Assembly (NCBI GenBank): GCA_016713035.1 | Contig: JADJPW010000004.1 | Span: 372,001 to 436,000, forward strand | Direction of reading: 5' to 3' | From: Verrucomicrobiaceae bacterium | GTDB taxonomy: Bacteria > Verrucomicrobiota > Verrucomicrobiia > Verrucomicrobiales > Verrucomicrobiaceae | DNA length: 64,000 bases | Part shown: one piece after another, positions 54,158-62,564 of the stretch | Layout of the letters: the number at the start of each line of letters is the position of its first letter | Numbering within the stretch: position 1 is the first letter of the stretch | Notes under the pieces: model-generated | What the model was told of the DNA's origin: nothing | The model's input: the letters and a program-made list of their open reading frames with translations, nothing else | The model's database searches: none | Made by a program: the position numbers and the translations under genes

Positions 54158-54207
54158 CACGGTCACAAACGCGGTGAGTTCTGCCCTTTCTCCAGGAACG
54201 AGCATTT

Positions 54208-56286
54208 TCACCGCTCGGGCACGATGAGGATGTCGCCGTTTTCGAGTGGTTTGGTGCCTTCGCGAGTGAGATCGAGACTTTGCTTGGTGCGAGCGTTTTG
54301 CGGGCCGCGCTCGAGTTCTGCTTTGGTAGCGTTTGCGTGCTCTGATAGGCCATTTGCTTGGGAAATGAGGTCTTGGGCCGTCATGCCGGGTTTGAGCGTG
54401 TATTTGCCCTGGCGTCTGACTTGGCCGAAAATGGTCACAGTAGGCTCTTCGGGGCTGTGGGAGGCTGTTTTCGGCTTGGCAGGCTGCATAGGGGCTCCCG
54501 TGACCTCGATCCTCTTGGCTTGAATGACGAAAAAGATGAGCTCTTGGGTCTCTGGCAGGCGATCCGTGGTGAGATGGGGCGCTGCGGCATTGAAATCGGG
54601 CTTGCCAGTGAGCTGAGAGTCATGTGGTCTGCCTAGACCACCGAAGACAACGCTTTGACCACCTTGGAGCACCACGCTCGTCGTCGTCTTCAGGCTGTGA
54701 AAGACGGCTTGCTTCACTTCATTCTGTGTGAGCGGAGTGCCGGTGGTGTCGCCAGCTTTCCGAACGGGTGAGCCGTAGTCGATGAAGCCCTCGAAGCTGG
54801 TGATTTCAGGACTGATGACCAATTCGATCGAGTCATTGCTTCCCACTTCCGGCGTGACATCCATGCGGATGCCGACGGGACGCATTTCAAAGGCTGTGGG
54901 GGTCGTGGGGATGACGGGCTGGTCTTTGGCGAGCTGTTTTGCAGGCTCGAATTCGGTGGGATAGATGAATTCACGCGTGATTTCCATGGTCGCCTTTTGG
55001 CCACTGCGTGTGGTGACGCTCGGGGCACTCAGGAGATGGACGCCTTTTTGTTGAGCGAGCTTATTGAGCAGGCTGTTGATCTGCTCCTCGTTCAAAATAC
55101 CGAGGTTTTGCAGATCGGAGCCATCATTGAGCACGAGTCCCGCTTCAGCGAGTACGGGGGAGTCCACGGGCACGCTGATGAAACGGCTAGTGACTAGGAT
55201 TTGGGCGTCTTTGGCTGCTGCGGGTGGGGTGGCGGCTTTGCGACAGGCCGTTAGCCCGGCCAGTGCGAAGCTACCGATCAGTAGCGGCAGCAGCAGCGCT
55301 GCTTTTTGCGCGGCGGAGTAGCTCTGGCGTGTGCGATCTGGCTGAATGATATTCGCCAGACGGAAGCGCATGGCTTTGGCACCTGCGGAGATGGACATGG
55401 CGAGTGCCAGTGGCAGCCAACGGCGACCCGAAGGTGTGCCCAGCGATGCGACGGCGGCTAAAAGCTCCTGCGCGAAGTCAGCCGCACTCTGATCGCTCTG
55501 GGCGAAAGCGAGATCGTCGCAGGCCTGCTCACGGGTGAGCTGACTAGCCCGCAGCATGAGCCAGGTGAGTGGATGAAACCATAGCAGAAATGCGGAGACT
55601 GTGGTGAGCAGTGAGATGAGGTGATCCCCACGTGCGATGTGTGCCAACTCATGCCGTAGAACAAGCCGTAGCCGATCCTGCGGCCACTCCGCAGCCTGTG
55701 GTGGCAGGAGCACGACTGGGTGCCGCAGGCCCCAGGTCATCGGCACTGGGCAGTCGTGGCTCATGCGTAGGCAGATGTTACGATGCTGGAGGTGTAAGGA
55801 TGCCGTTTCCTCCTGAAAGGCCCGCTGCACCTCCGGCGAAGCGACTGGATGTGAGGATGCGCTCAATCGCCGCAGTGACCGTGCCGCGAAGCCGATGGCG
55901 ATGCATCCGCCACCGATGCCGGCGAGCCAAATCCATGCCCAGATGGATGAAGGGGCGGCATCAGCCGGGCTCACCATCATGGAGATATTCGTAGCTACTG
56001 CTGGCAGTGCCGTAGTAGCGGCGAAGGGATCCGCATGCTGCTCGGTGTGGGTAGGAGCAGCCGTCCACATGCTCTGCGGGATGCGCCAGCTCGGAGCGAG
56101 GGAGCTGCATAGCATGATGATGGGGATGAGGAGCAACGAGGCCGCCTGGATGAAGTGTCTCCGCGCCGCAGACAGTCGTGGCGCGAGCGTGGTCACAGCG
56201 CCCGCGATGACGAGGAGCACGGTGCTTTGAATCGCCACATCGAGTAGCCAACTCGGTGTGGAGTGAAGGAGTCGGCTGAGGTGCAT
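54208..56286 (-). CDS. composite protein: M56 (BlaR1-like) metallopeptidase, secretin-like domain and C-terminal SLBB-like domain
   Basis: 692 residues. N-terminal M56 part: transmembrane segments at about 15-36, 45-63, 112-135 and 225-245, with zinc motif HELAH (212-216) and downstream E253-x3-D257 in REQACDD. A fifth transmembrane segment or lipoprotein-like stretch lies at 330-348 (LLLPLLIGSFALAGLTAC). Residues ~360-595 look like a secretin/GspD-type domain: SLLNKLAQQKGVHLLSAPSV, then VDVTPEVGSNDSIELVISPE, VVLQGGQSVVFGG, ELIFFVIQA. Residues ~615-692 resemble an SLBB/capsule-export domain (VTIFGQVRRQGKYTL ... GDILIVPER). It is preceded by the BlaI repressor (15-nt gap). This fusion is unusual; function unknown, possibly signal-sensing. 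Confidence 0.8.
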   Translation of the reverse strand: MHLSRLLHSTPSWLLDVAIQSTVLLVIAGAVTTLAPRLSAARRHFIQAASLLLIPIIMLCSSLAPSWRIPQSMWTAAPTHTEQHADPFAATTALPAVATNISMMVSPADAAPSSIWAWIWLAGIGGGCIAIGFAARSLRRLSASSHPVASPEVQRAFQEETASLHLQHRNICLRMSHDCPVPMTWGLRHPVVLLPPQAAEWPQDRLRLVLRHELAHIARGDHLISLLTTVSAFLLWFHPLTWLMLRASQLTREQACDDLAFAQSDQSAADFAQELLAAVASLGTPSGRRWLPLALAMSISAGAKAMRFRLANIIQPDRTRQSYSAAQKAALLLPLLIGSFALAGLTACRKAATPPAAAKDAQILVTSRFISVPVDSPVLAEAGLVLNDGSDLQNLGILNEEQINSLLNKLAQQKGVHLLSAPSVTTRSGQKATMEITREFIYPTEFEPAKQLAKDQPVIPTTPTAFEMRPVGIRMDVTPEVGSNDSIELVISPEITSFEGFIDYGSPVRKAGDTTGTPLTQNEVKQAVFHSLKTTTSVVLQGGQSVVFGGLGRPHDSQLTGKPDFNAAAPHLTTDRLPETQELIFFVIQAKRIEVTGAPMQPAKPKTASHSPEEPTVTIFGQVRRQGKYTLKPGMTAQDLISQANGLSEHANATKAELERGPQNARTKQSLDLTREGTKPLENGDILIVPER

Positions 56287-56301
56287 GGTGAGTCGCGTGG
56301 G

Positions 56302-56685
56302 TTAGGATTTTTTGCGTTTGGCCTGATCGAGAAAGCGGCGCAGCTCGGTGACATCCGCCTCAGTGAGCTGAGTCTGCGGGTGGCTGAGATAGGCGGCCAT
56401 GGCTTGCTTCAGCGATCCGCCAAAAAAGGTGCCGATGACCCGACTGAGCGTGCTTTGGCCCACCTCCTCCCGCGAATGCACTGGGAGATAAATGAACTCT
56501 CGCCCCTCCTGCCGGTGACGGAGATGGCCCTTGCTCTCCAGGATGGTGAGGATGGAGCGCAGCGCAGGCCGCGTGGGCGGGGACTCCATGTCCTCTGAGA
56601 TCGTCGAAAGCGTGGCCTCACCGCGAGCAAAGATGATGTCCATGACCTCACGTTCACGGCGACTGAGTGGGGGCGTTTTTTTCAT
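56302..56685 (-). CDS. BlaI/MecI/CopY-family transcriptional repressor
   Basis: 127 residues: winged helix with LSRREREVMDIIFARGEATL, ISEDMESPPTRPALRSILTI, LESKGHLRHRQEGREFIYLP, and a C-terminal dimerisation region. In this family the repressor is cleaved after activation of an M56 partner; here the next gene encodes an M56 protein, so a BlaI-BlaR1-like pair is likely. A perfect palindrome overlaps the start codon, suggesting self-control. Confidence 0.93.
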   Translation of the reverse strand: MKKTPPLSRREREVMDIIFARGEATLSTISEDMESPPTRPALRSILTILESKGHLRHRQEGREFIYLPVHSREEVGQSTLSRVIGTFFGGSLKQAMAAYLSHPQTQLTEADVTELRRFLDQAKRKKS

Positions 56686-56706
56686 GGGCTGAATTTTCAG
56701 CCCATG
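56683..56706. promoter_or_regulatory. perfect palindrome over the BlaI-like start codon, probable operator
   Basis: CATGGGCTGAA (56683-56693), TT, TTCAGCCCATG (56696-56706): 11-bp arms with a 2-bp centre. It begins at the gene's start codon, where a repressor dimer would block initiation. A further half-site-like TTTTTCAGCC occurs at 56736-56745. Confidence 0.65.
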
Positions 56707-56739
56707 GCGGCACGCTTGTCAATGCCTAAGGTTGATTTT

Positions 56740-58830
56740 TCAGCCTACACGCTCCTTGAGGCTTTCCAGGGCGGTGCCGAGCTTGGTGCATTCTTTTTTG
56801 AGCTTCTCTAAAAGAGCACGGGCACCGAAGAGATCGCCGTCCTGAGCGAGGTGACAAAGGTGTGAGGCTGTTTCAGAGGCACGCGTGGCCGTATAGACGC
56901 CGAGCATGCCTTTGAGCGAGTGTGCGGCCTCATAGAGTGCGACGGCGTTTCCAGCCGTGAGGGCCTGAGAGGCGCTTTGGAGGAATTGGGCCGAATCTTC
57001 TGCGTAAATGGCGATGAGCTCCCGCGCCATTTCTGGGCCGCCAGCGGCCTTGATGAAGGCCTCTGCCTTGAAGGCGCTTGCAGTGCGGCGGCGTGGTTTT
57101 TCACTCAAAACTGCCTCGGAGAGCTCTTGGCGCGGTGGGGCAGCCGCTCGGCCATGCATGAAACGCTCTACGGCATGCAGGAGATCGGCACTGTGGATGG
57201 GCTTGGCCACGTAGTCGTCCATGCCTGCGGCGATGCACTGCTCGCGGTCGCCTTTGAGCGCATTGGCAGTCATGGCGATGATGGGCACATGGCCGCCGTG
57301 CTTTTCCTCGATCTGGCGGATGGCGGCAGTGGCCTGAAAGCCATTCATCTCTGGCATCTGCACGTCCATGAGGATGACGTCAAAGCTGTGCTGCCGCACG
57401 GCATCGACGGCTTCGAGTCCGTTCGAGGCGACATCGACTTTGTGCCCACGGTCTTCGAGCAATTTCGCTGCGACGAGCTGGTTCACACGCCCGTCTTCGA
57501 CGACGAGGATGTGCATGGGCTTCTCCGCCAGTGGGAGCATGCCTGCGGCACCAGCGGTGATGGCTGGCGCTGTCTCTGTGCCGCGTGCATTGCCAAAATT
57601 CGCGATGAAGTGGAAGGTGCTGCCTTGGCCAGGCTCGCTCTCCACCCAGATGTGGCCATGCATGAGCTCCACGAGGTCGCGGCAGATGGCTAGCCCGAGC
57701 CCGGTGCCACCGTAGCGACGGTTCGTCGTGCTCTCTGCCTGCGTAAAGGCATCGAAAATGCGTGGCTGGGACTCCGGCGGGATGCCGATGCCCGTGTCGC
57801 GAATCTCAAAATGCAGTGTCACGCGGTCCATCGCACGGCTTTCGATGCGGACGCTCATGGAGATACCGCCGCGATCGGTGAACTTGATGGCATTGCCCAC
57901 GAGATTGATGAAAATCTGCCGCAGGCGGCCATCATCCCCCAGGAGCATGGCGGGCACGTCCTCTGCCACGGTGTGTGTGAGCGTGAGATTCTTCTGCATC
58001 GCACGCACACTCAGAGCGAGCAGCGTGTCTGCAATGGTGTGCCGCAGATCAAAGTCCTGCTCATCGAGCTCCATTTTGCCAGCTTCGATCTTGGAGAAAT
58101 CGAGCACGTCATTGAGCAGCGAGAGCAGACTCTCCGCAGAGCTTTTCAGCATCAGGAGGTACTCATGCTGCTTGGGGTCGAGATCCGTCTTCAGCAGCAG
58201 CTCCGCCATACCGATGATGCCATTCATCGGCGTACGGATTTCATGGCTCATGTTCGCGAGGAAGGCACTTTTGGCACGATTGGCAGCCTCAGCAGCGAGG
58301 CGGGCGTGGCGTAGCTGCTCTTCGGTGTTTTTTTGCTCTGTGATGTCGGTGTGCGAGCCCGCCATGCGGTAGGGCTTGCCATCAGGATCACGCAGGGCAC
58401 GGCCACGGGCGAGAATCCAGCGCCAGGAGCCATCTTTATGTCGAAAGCGGAACTCCACGGCATAGCGCTCGATCTGGCCGGCTAGGTAGGCCTGTAGCTC
58501 ACGCAGCACCCGCTCGTGGTCCTCTGGATGGATGAGCTGCTCAAAGGCGGCGAAGGTATTGGCCAGCTCTTCGTCCTCGTAGCCGATCATGTTCTTCCAG
58601 CGCGGGGAGAAGAAGACTTCATTGGTCCGTATGTCCCAGTCCCAGATGCCGTCATTGGTGCCACGCACAGCCAGGGCGAAGCGCTCCTCACTCCGCGCGA
58701 GCTCATCCACCCCGCCTGCGGGCGGATATGGCAGGCGCATGCGCAGACGATGCAGCATGGCCTCCTGCTCATGGATGCGCAGTCGTAGGTCATGCTCGTT
58801 TTCAGCAGCGTGGGCAGTGGGTGCGGCCAT
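56740..58830 (-). CDS. PAS hybrid sensor histidine kinase with REC and Hpt domains
   Basis: 696 residues from ATG 58830. Order: short coiled coil (10-45); PAS/PAC (45-170; NDGIWDWDIRTNEVFFSPRW, ITEQKN); HisKA with His196 in SHEIRTPMNG; HATPase with NLVGNAIKF, DTGIGIP and GGTGLGLAI; REC (439-558) with Asp489 in MDVQMPEMNG; Hpt with His637 in AHSLKG. No transmembrane helix is evident, so it is cytoplasmic and senses an internal signal. It lies just upstream of blaI on the same strand, 54 nt away. Output regulator unknown. Confidence 0.95.
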   Translation of the reverse strand: MAAPTAHAAENEHDLRLRIHEQEAMLHRLRMRLPYPPAGGVDELARSEERFALAVRGTNDGIWDWDIRTNEVFFSPRWKNMIGYEDEELANTFAAFEQLIHPEDHERVLRELQAYLAGQIERYAVEFRFRHKDGSWRWILARGRALRDPDGKPYRMAGSHTDITEQKNTEEQLRHARLAAEAANRAKSAFLANMSHEIRTPMNGIIGMAELLLKTDLDPKQHEYLLMLKSSAESLLSLLNDVLDFSKIEAGKMELDEQDFDLRHTIADTLLALSVRAMQKNLTLTHTVAEDVPAMLLGDDGRLRQIFINLVGNAIKFTDRGGISMSVRIESRAMDRVTLHFEIRDTGIGIPPESQPRIFDAFTQAESTTNRRYGGTGLGLAICRDLVELMHGHIWVESEPGQGSTFHFIANFGNARGTETAPAITAGAAGMLPLAEKPMHILVVEDGRVNQLVAAKLLEDRGHKVDVASNGLEAVDAVRQHSFDVILMDVQMPEMNGFQATAAIRQIEEKHGGHVPIIAMTANALKGDREQCIAAGMDDYVAKPIHSADLLHAVERFMHGRAAAPPRQELSEAVLSEKPRRRTASAFKAEAFIKAAGGPEMARELIAIYAEDSAQFLQSASQALTAGNAVALYEAAHSLKGMLGVYTATRASETASHLCHLAQDGDLFGARALLEKLKKECTKLGTALESLKERVG

Positions 58831-58933
58831 GCGGGGTAGATTCGTAGAGAGCCTATGTTGCACCGCCTTTATGCGCTGTCGAATGCGCAGACGATGCAGG
58901 TTTGAGTCCGCATGTGGCGTTCAGACGGACGCC

Positions 58934-60073
58934 ATGCACCGCCGCCATCTCCTCACCGCCCTCGCCGCTCTCCCTCTGTCCTCTTTCGCCGCAGATAAAA
59001 AATACCGCGTGGCCATCATCGGTCACACGGGCCGTGGGAACTACGGCCACGGCCTGGATACGATGTGGAAGGCCATCCCCGCTACGGAAATAGCCGCCAT
59101 CGCGGATGCAGATGCGCAGGGACTCGATGCGGAGATGAAAAAAATCGGCACCGGCAAGCCCTACGCCGACTACCGGGCCATGCTGGCCACTGAGAAGCCA
59201 GACATCGTGGCTATCGGCCCGCGCCAGATCGACCAGCACCGCGACATGCTGCTGGCCGCCATCGAGCACGGTGCCAGGGGCATCTACATCGAAAAGCCCT
59301 TTGTGCGCTCCTGTGCCGAGGCGGATGAGGTCATCGCTGCCGCTGCCAAAACCGGCACCAAGATCGCCATCGCTCACCGCAACCGCTACCACCCTGCCCT
59401 GGCCGAGGCGGCAAAGCTCATCGCCAGCGGTGCCATCGGCCAAGTGATCGAAATGCGTGGCCGGGGCAAAGAAGACGCACGCGGCGGCGGGCTAGATATG
59501 TGGGTGCTGGGCTCCCATGTCATGGGCACCGCACTCGCCCTAGGTGGTGCCGCGCTGGCCTGCACGGCAGGTGTTTATCAAAAGGGCAAACCCGCCACCA
59601 AAGCGGGTGTCAAAGACGGCGACGAGGGCATCGGCCCACTCACGGGTGATGAGGTGCATGCCCGCTTCGAGATGCAGAGTGGCGTCCCGCTCTTCTTCGA
59701 TAGCATCCATGATGCACGCCAGAAAAAGCCTGCCTACGACGATCCGGCATCCTTTGGCCTGCGTATCTTTGGCAATCAGGGCGTGATCGACTTCCGCATG
59801 GACCAGGAGCCCTTCGCGTGGATTCAGGCGGGCAAAGAAGCCCGCCAGCCGATCCTCCCGGACAAAGAAATCGGACGCCGAGTCGCCAGCCATGAAATCC
59901 CCGGCCTCGATCTGCTCGCCGCTATCGAGCAGGACCGCGCACCACTCTGCGATGCCGCCCACGGTCGCCAGCTCATCGAGATGATCAGCGCCGTCTTTGA
60001 ATCCCACATCCAAGGCGGCAAACGCGTCACACTACCGCTCACGAAACGGGAGAATCCGCTCGCGGTTTGGTGA
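58934..60073 (+). CDS. secreted Gfo/Idh/MocA-family oxidoreductase
   Basis: 379 residues from ATG 58934 with a signal peptide (MHRRHLLTALAALPLSSFAAD). Rossmann start VAIIGHTGRGNYGHGL, then ADADAQGLDAE, the family EKPFV (YIEKPFVRS) and HRNRYHPAL. The remaining sequence forms the C-terminal sheet. The N-terminal Arg pair (HRRHLL) may make it a Tat substrate with bound NAD(P). Such enzymes oxidise or dehydrate sugars in PVC bacteria. recG follows 13 nt later. Confidence 0.9.
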   Translation: MHRRHLLTALAALPLSSFAADKKYRVAIIGHTGRGNYGHGLDTMWKAIPATEIAAIADADAQGLDAEMKKIGTGKPYADYRAMLATEKPDIVAIGPRQIDQHRDMLLAAIEHGARGIYIEKPFVRSCAEADEVIAAAAKTGTKIAIAHRNRYHPALAEAAKLIASGAIGQVIEMRGRGKEDARGGGLDMWVLGSHVMGTALALGGAALACTAGVYQKGKPATKAGVKDGDEGIGPLTGDEVHARFEMQSGVPLFFDSIHDARQKKPAYDDPASFGLRIFGNQGVIDFRMDQEPFAWIQAGKEARQPILPDKEIGRRVASHEIPGLDLLAAIEQDRAPLCDAAHGRQLIEMISAVFESHIQGGKRVTLPLTKRENPLAVW

Positions 60074-60086
60074 TGCACTCGCCAGC

Positions 60087-62153
60087 ATGGGCCGCGTGTT
60101 CCCAGACCTCCAGCTCGCCCTCCTCGCCGTCCCCGGCATGCCTACGCATGTGCCGCGTGCTTTGGCGAAAGAGGGCATCAGCACGATGGCGGATGTGGTC
60201 TGGCATTTGCCCTTCCGGCATGAGGACCGGCGGCGGATGGATGCGCTGGCTTTTCAGGCCTCTGAGCTGCCAGCCTGCCATCACGTCATCATCACCAAGT
60301 GTGCGAATAAATTCTTTGGCCGTGGAAAAGGGACTTTCGAGGCCACGGTGGAGCAGGCCGGTGGCGGACTCGGGCAGCAGCTCACGCTGAAGTGGTGGAG
60401 CATGCCCTGGCTGTCCAAATCACTCGCCGAGGGCATGGAGCTGATCGTCTTCGGCGTGATCAAGGAATTCAAAGGCCGCCTCTCGATGGTGCACCCGGAG
60501 TACGAGGTCATCAAAGGCGCTGGCGATGATGAAGCGGCCAAAATCCACACCGGGCGCATCACACCCGTGTACAGGCTACGCGGAGGCATGACGCAGAAGG
60601 CGCTGCGCGTGGCTGCATGGCATGTCTTTGAGCATCTGCCGCCCGATTTCATCAGCGACCTACTGCCCACACCCTCCGCGCAGAGCGAGTTCGCCGGCAT
60701 GAGCCGCGCCAAGGCCCTGCGAGAGGTGCATTTCGCCAGCGATGAGGCCACGCTGGCCACTGCGAGGCGCTATTTGGCCCTGGAGGAGTTTTTCGGCTAC
60801 CAGCTCCGCGTCGCTCAAAGACGCCGAAAAATGATCCACGCAGGCGGAAGGCCGCAAAATGGCTCCGGCGAGCTTTTGCGAGATTTTTTGGCCGAACTGC
60901 CCTTCCAGCTCACCGAGGCCCAAAGTCGCTGTTTGGACGAAATCCATCGTGACATGGCCAGCCGCATCCCCATGAACCGCCTGCTCCACGGCGATGTCGG
61001 CAGCGGCAAGACCGTCGTCGCCTTTGCCGCCATGCTCCGCGCTGTCGAGAGCGGTGCTCAAGGCGTGCTGATGGCCCCGACGCAGATTTTGGCCGAGCAA
61101 CACGCCCAAAACGCCCGCAAGTGGCTGGAGCCACTGGGACTCACCATCGCCCTGCGGACGGGGAACAAAAAAGACGACACGCATCGCCCACACATCGTCA
61201 TTGGCACGCATGCGCTGCTCTTTGATGACGAGCTGCTCTCCAATGCCGGCCTCATCGTGATCGACGAGCAGCATAAATTCGGCGTCGCACAGCGAGCAAA
61301 GCTCATCCGTAAGTCCAACACACCCGATGTGCTCGTCATGACAGCCACGCCCATCCCGCGCACGCTCACGCTCACCGTTTATGGTGATCTCGATGTCTCC
61401 ACCATCGACCAGCGGCCACGCGATGGCGTGAAAATCATCACCAAGGTGCGAGCGAAGTCGAAGCAGGCTGAGGCCGCGAAATTCCTGCGCGATCAGATCG
61501 AGGAAGGCCGCCAGGGCTTCATCGTTTATCCACTCATCGAGGAATCCGCCAAAGTGGATGCCGGAGCCGCGGTCAAAGGCCACGCCGAGTGGTCCAAGCA
61601 GCTCGCCCCGCTCGAAGTTGGCCTCCTGCACGGCAAACTGAGCCCCGAGGAAAAGGAGGACGTGATGAAGCGCTTCCGCGCTGGCCGCTTTGATGCCCTG
61701 GTGAGCACCACCGTCATCGAGGTAGGCATCGACGTGCCCAATGCCACCGTCATGTTCATCCATGACGCGGGCCGTTTTGGTTTAGCGCAGCTTCATCAGT
61801 TGCGTGGCCGCATCGGACGCGGAGCCCACACCAGCTACTGCGTTTTATTTGTCGATGACAAGGATGAGGAGAACAAGCAACGCCTCGCCATCATGGAGGA
61901 GACGCGGGATGGCTTCCTCATCGCGGAGGAAGATCTGAAACGCCGTGGCCCCGGCGACATCCTCGGTCATGCGCAGAGTGGAGACGCTCCGCTGCGCTTC
62001 GGAGAGCTGCTGGCGGATACACGGCTCGTCCGCCTCGCACGCCAACTGGCCGACCGCGTGCTGGAGGAGGACCCAGAGCTCCAGCGCCCAGCTTTAGCCG
62101 CCTTCCGCGAGGAAGTCGCGACTCCAGAGAAAGCCCAGGCCATGATGCAGTGA
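60087..62153 (+). CDS. recG: ATP-dependent DNA helicase RecG
   Basis: 688 residues from ATG 60087; the earlier in-frame start overlaps the preceding gene. An N-terminal wedge/OB region (KKF-like FFGRGKGTFEATVEQ) precedes helicase motif I GDVGSGKT (302-309), motif Ia, DEQH box (393-396, VIDEQHKFGVAQR), motif III MTATPIPRTL, motif IV-VI VSTTVIEVGIDVPNA and QLRGRIGRG. It unwinds branched DNA and rescues stalled forks. Length is normal. Confidence 0.96.
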   Translation: MGRVFPDLQLALLAVPGMPTHVPRALAKEGISTMADVVWHLPFRHEDRRRMDALAFQASELPACHHVIITKCANKFFGRGKGTFEATVEQAGGGLGQQLTLKWWSMPWLSKSLAEGMELIVFGVIKEFKGRLSMVHPEYEVIKGAGDDEAAKIHTGRITPVYRLRGGMTQKALRVAAWHVFEHLPPDFISDLLPTPSAQSEFAGMSRAKALREVHFASDEATLATARRYLALEEFFGYQLRVAQRRRKMIHAGGRPQNGSGELLRDFLAELPFQLTEAQSRCLDEIHRDMASRIPMNRLLHGDVGSGKTVVAFAAMLRAVESGAQGVLMAPTQILAEQHAQNARKWLEPLGLTIALRTGNKKDDTHRPHIVIGTHALLFDDELLSNAGLIVIDEQHKFGVAQRAKLIRKSNTPDVLVMTATPIPRTLTLTVYGDLDVSTIDQRPRDGVKIITKVRAKSKQAEAAKFLRDQIEEGRQGFIVYPLIEESAKVDAGAAVKGHAEWSKQLAPLEVGLLHGKLSPEEKEDVMKRFRAGRFDALVSTTVIEVGIDVPNATVMFIHDAGRFGLAQLHQLRGRIGRGAHTSYCVLFVDDKDEENKQRLAIMEETRDGFLIAEEDLKRRGPGDILGHAQSGDAPLRFGELLADTRLVRLARQLADRVLEEDPELQRPALAAFREEVATPEKAQAMMQ

Positions 62154-62220
62154 GGTGATGAACGGGCACACGCTTGCCTGGATTTCTCACACAATTTCAG
62201 GAACGAAGTTCTCAGTTCTC

Positions 62221-62262
62221 AGTGCTCAGTGGCAATCACCAGGAGGAAATCAACTGAGCACT
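62221..62262. repeat. hairpin-forming repeat downstream of recG
   Basis: AGTGCTCAGT (62221-62230) and its complement ACTGAGCACT (62253-62262) with a 22-nt loop, followed by a further AAGCACTGAGCACT. The surrounding CTCAGTTCTCAGT wording recurs near 44.8 kb. No T tract, so not a clear terminator. Confidence 0.4.
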
Positions 62263-62339
62263 AAGCACTGAGCACTCCGACAAGGCGGACACGAAAACAG
62301 ACTGAGGTGTTTTTTTACCCGGAGTGTGAGAAATGCAGG

Positions 62340-62564
62340 CTAGGCAGCGTCACGATTCGCACGTTTCGCCGCTGCCGCTTCTTGGCGCTTCTTGCGTCGA
62401 TTGGCGAACCATCGTGCGATGAAGAATCCCTTCAAAATGAGCGCGATCATGCCTGCGACGACAAAAAGCCCGATCATGCGCCGTGCTTCCTCTTCGGACG
62501 AAAAGGAAATCGCGAGCAGTGGGGTGAGTTTTAAAGCGATCATGCCGTAGAGTAAGCCTGTCAT
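62340..62564 (-). CDS. small membrane protein, unknown function
   Basis: 74 residues if ATG 62564 is the start (86 from 62600). Two hydrophobic segments (LLYGMIALKLTPLLAI; GLFVVAGMIALILKGFFIA) and a basic C-terminal tail (RRKKRQEAAAAKRANR). The ATG at 62564 overlaps the next gene's ATG on the other strand, so a start further in (about 62543) is possible. Function unknown. Confidence 0.5.
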   Translation of the reverse strand: MTGLLYGMIALKLTPLLAISFSSEEEARRMIGLFVVAGMIALILKGFFIARWFANRRKKRQEAAAAKRANRDAA

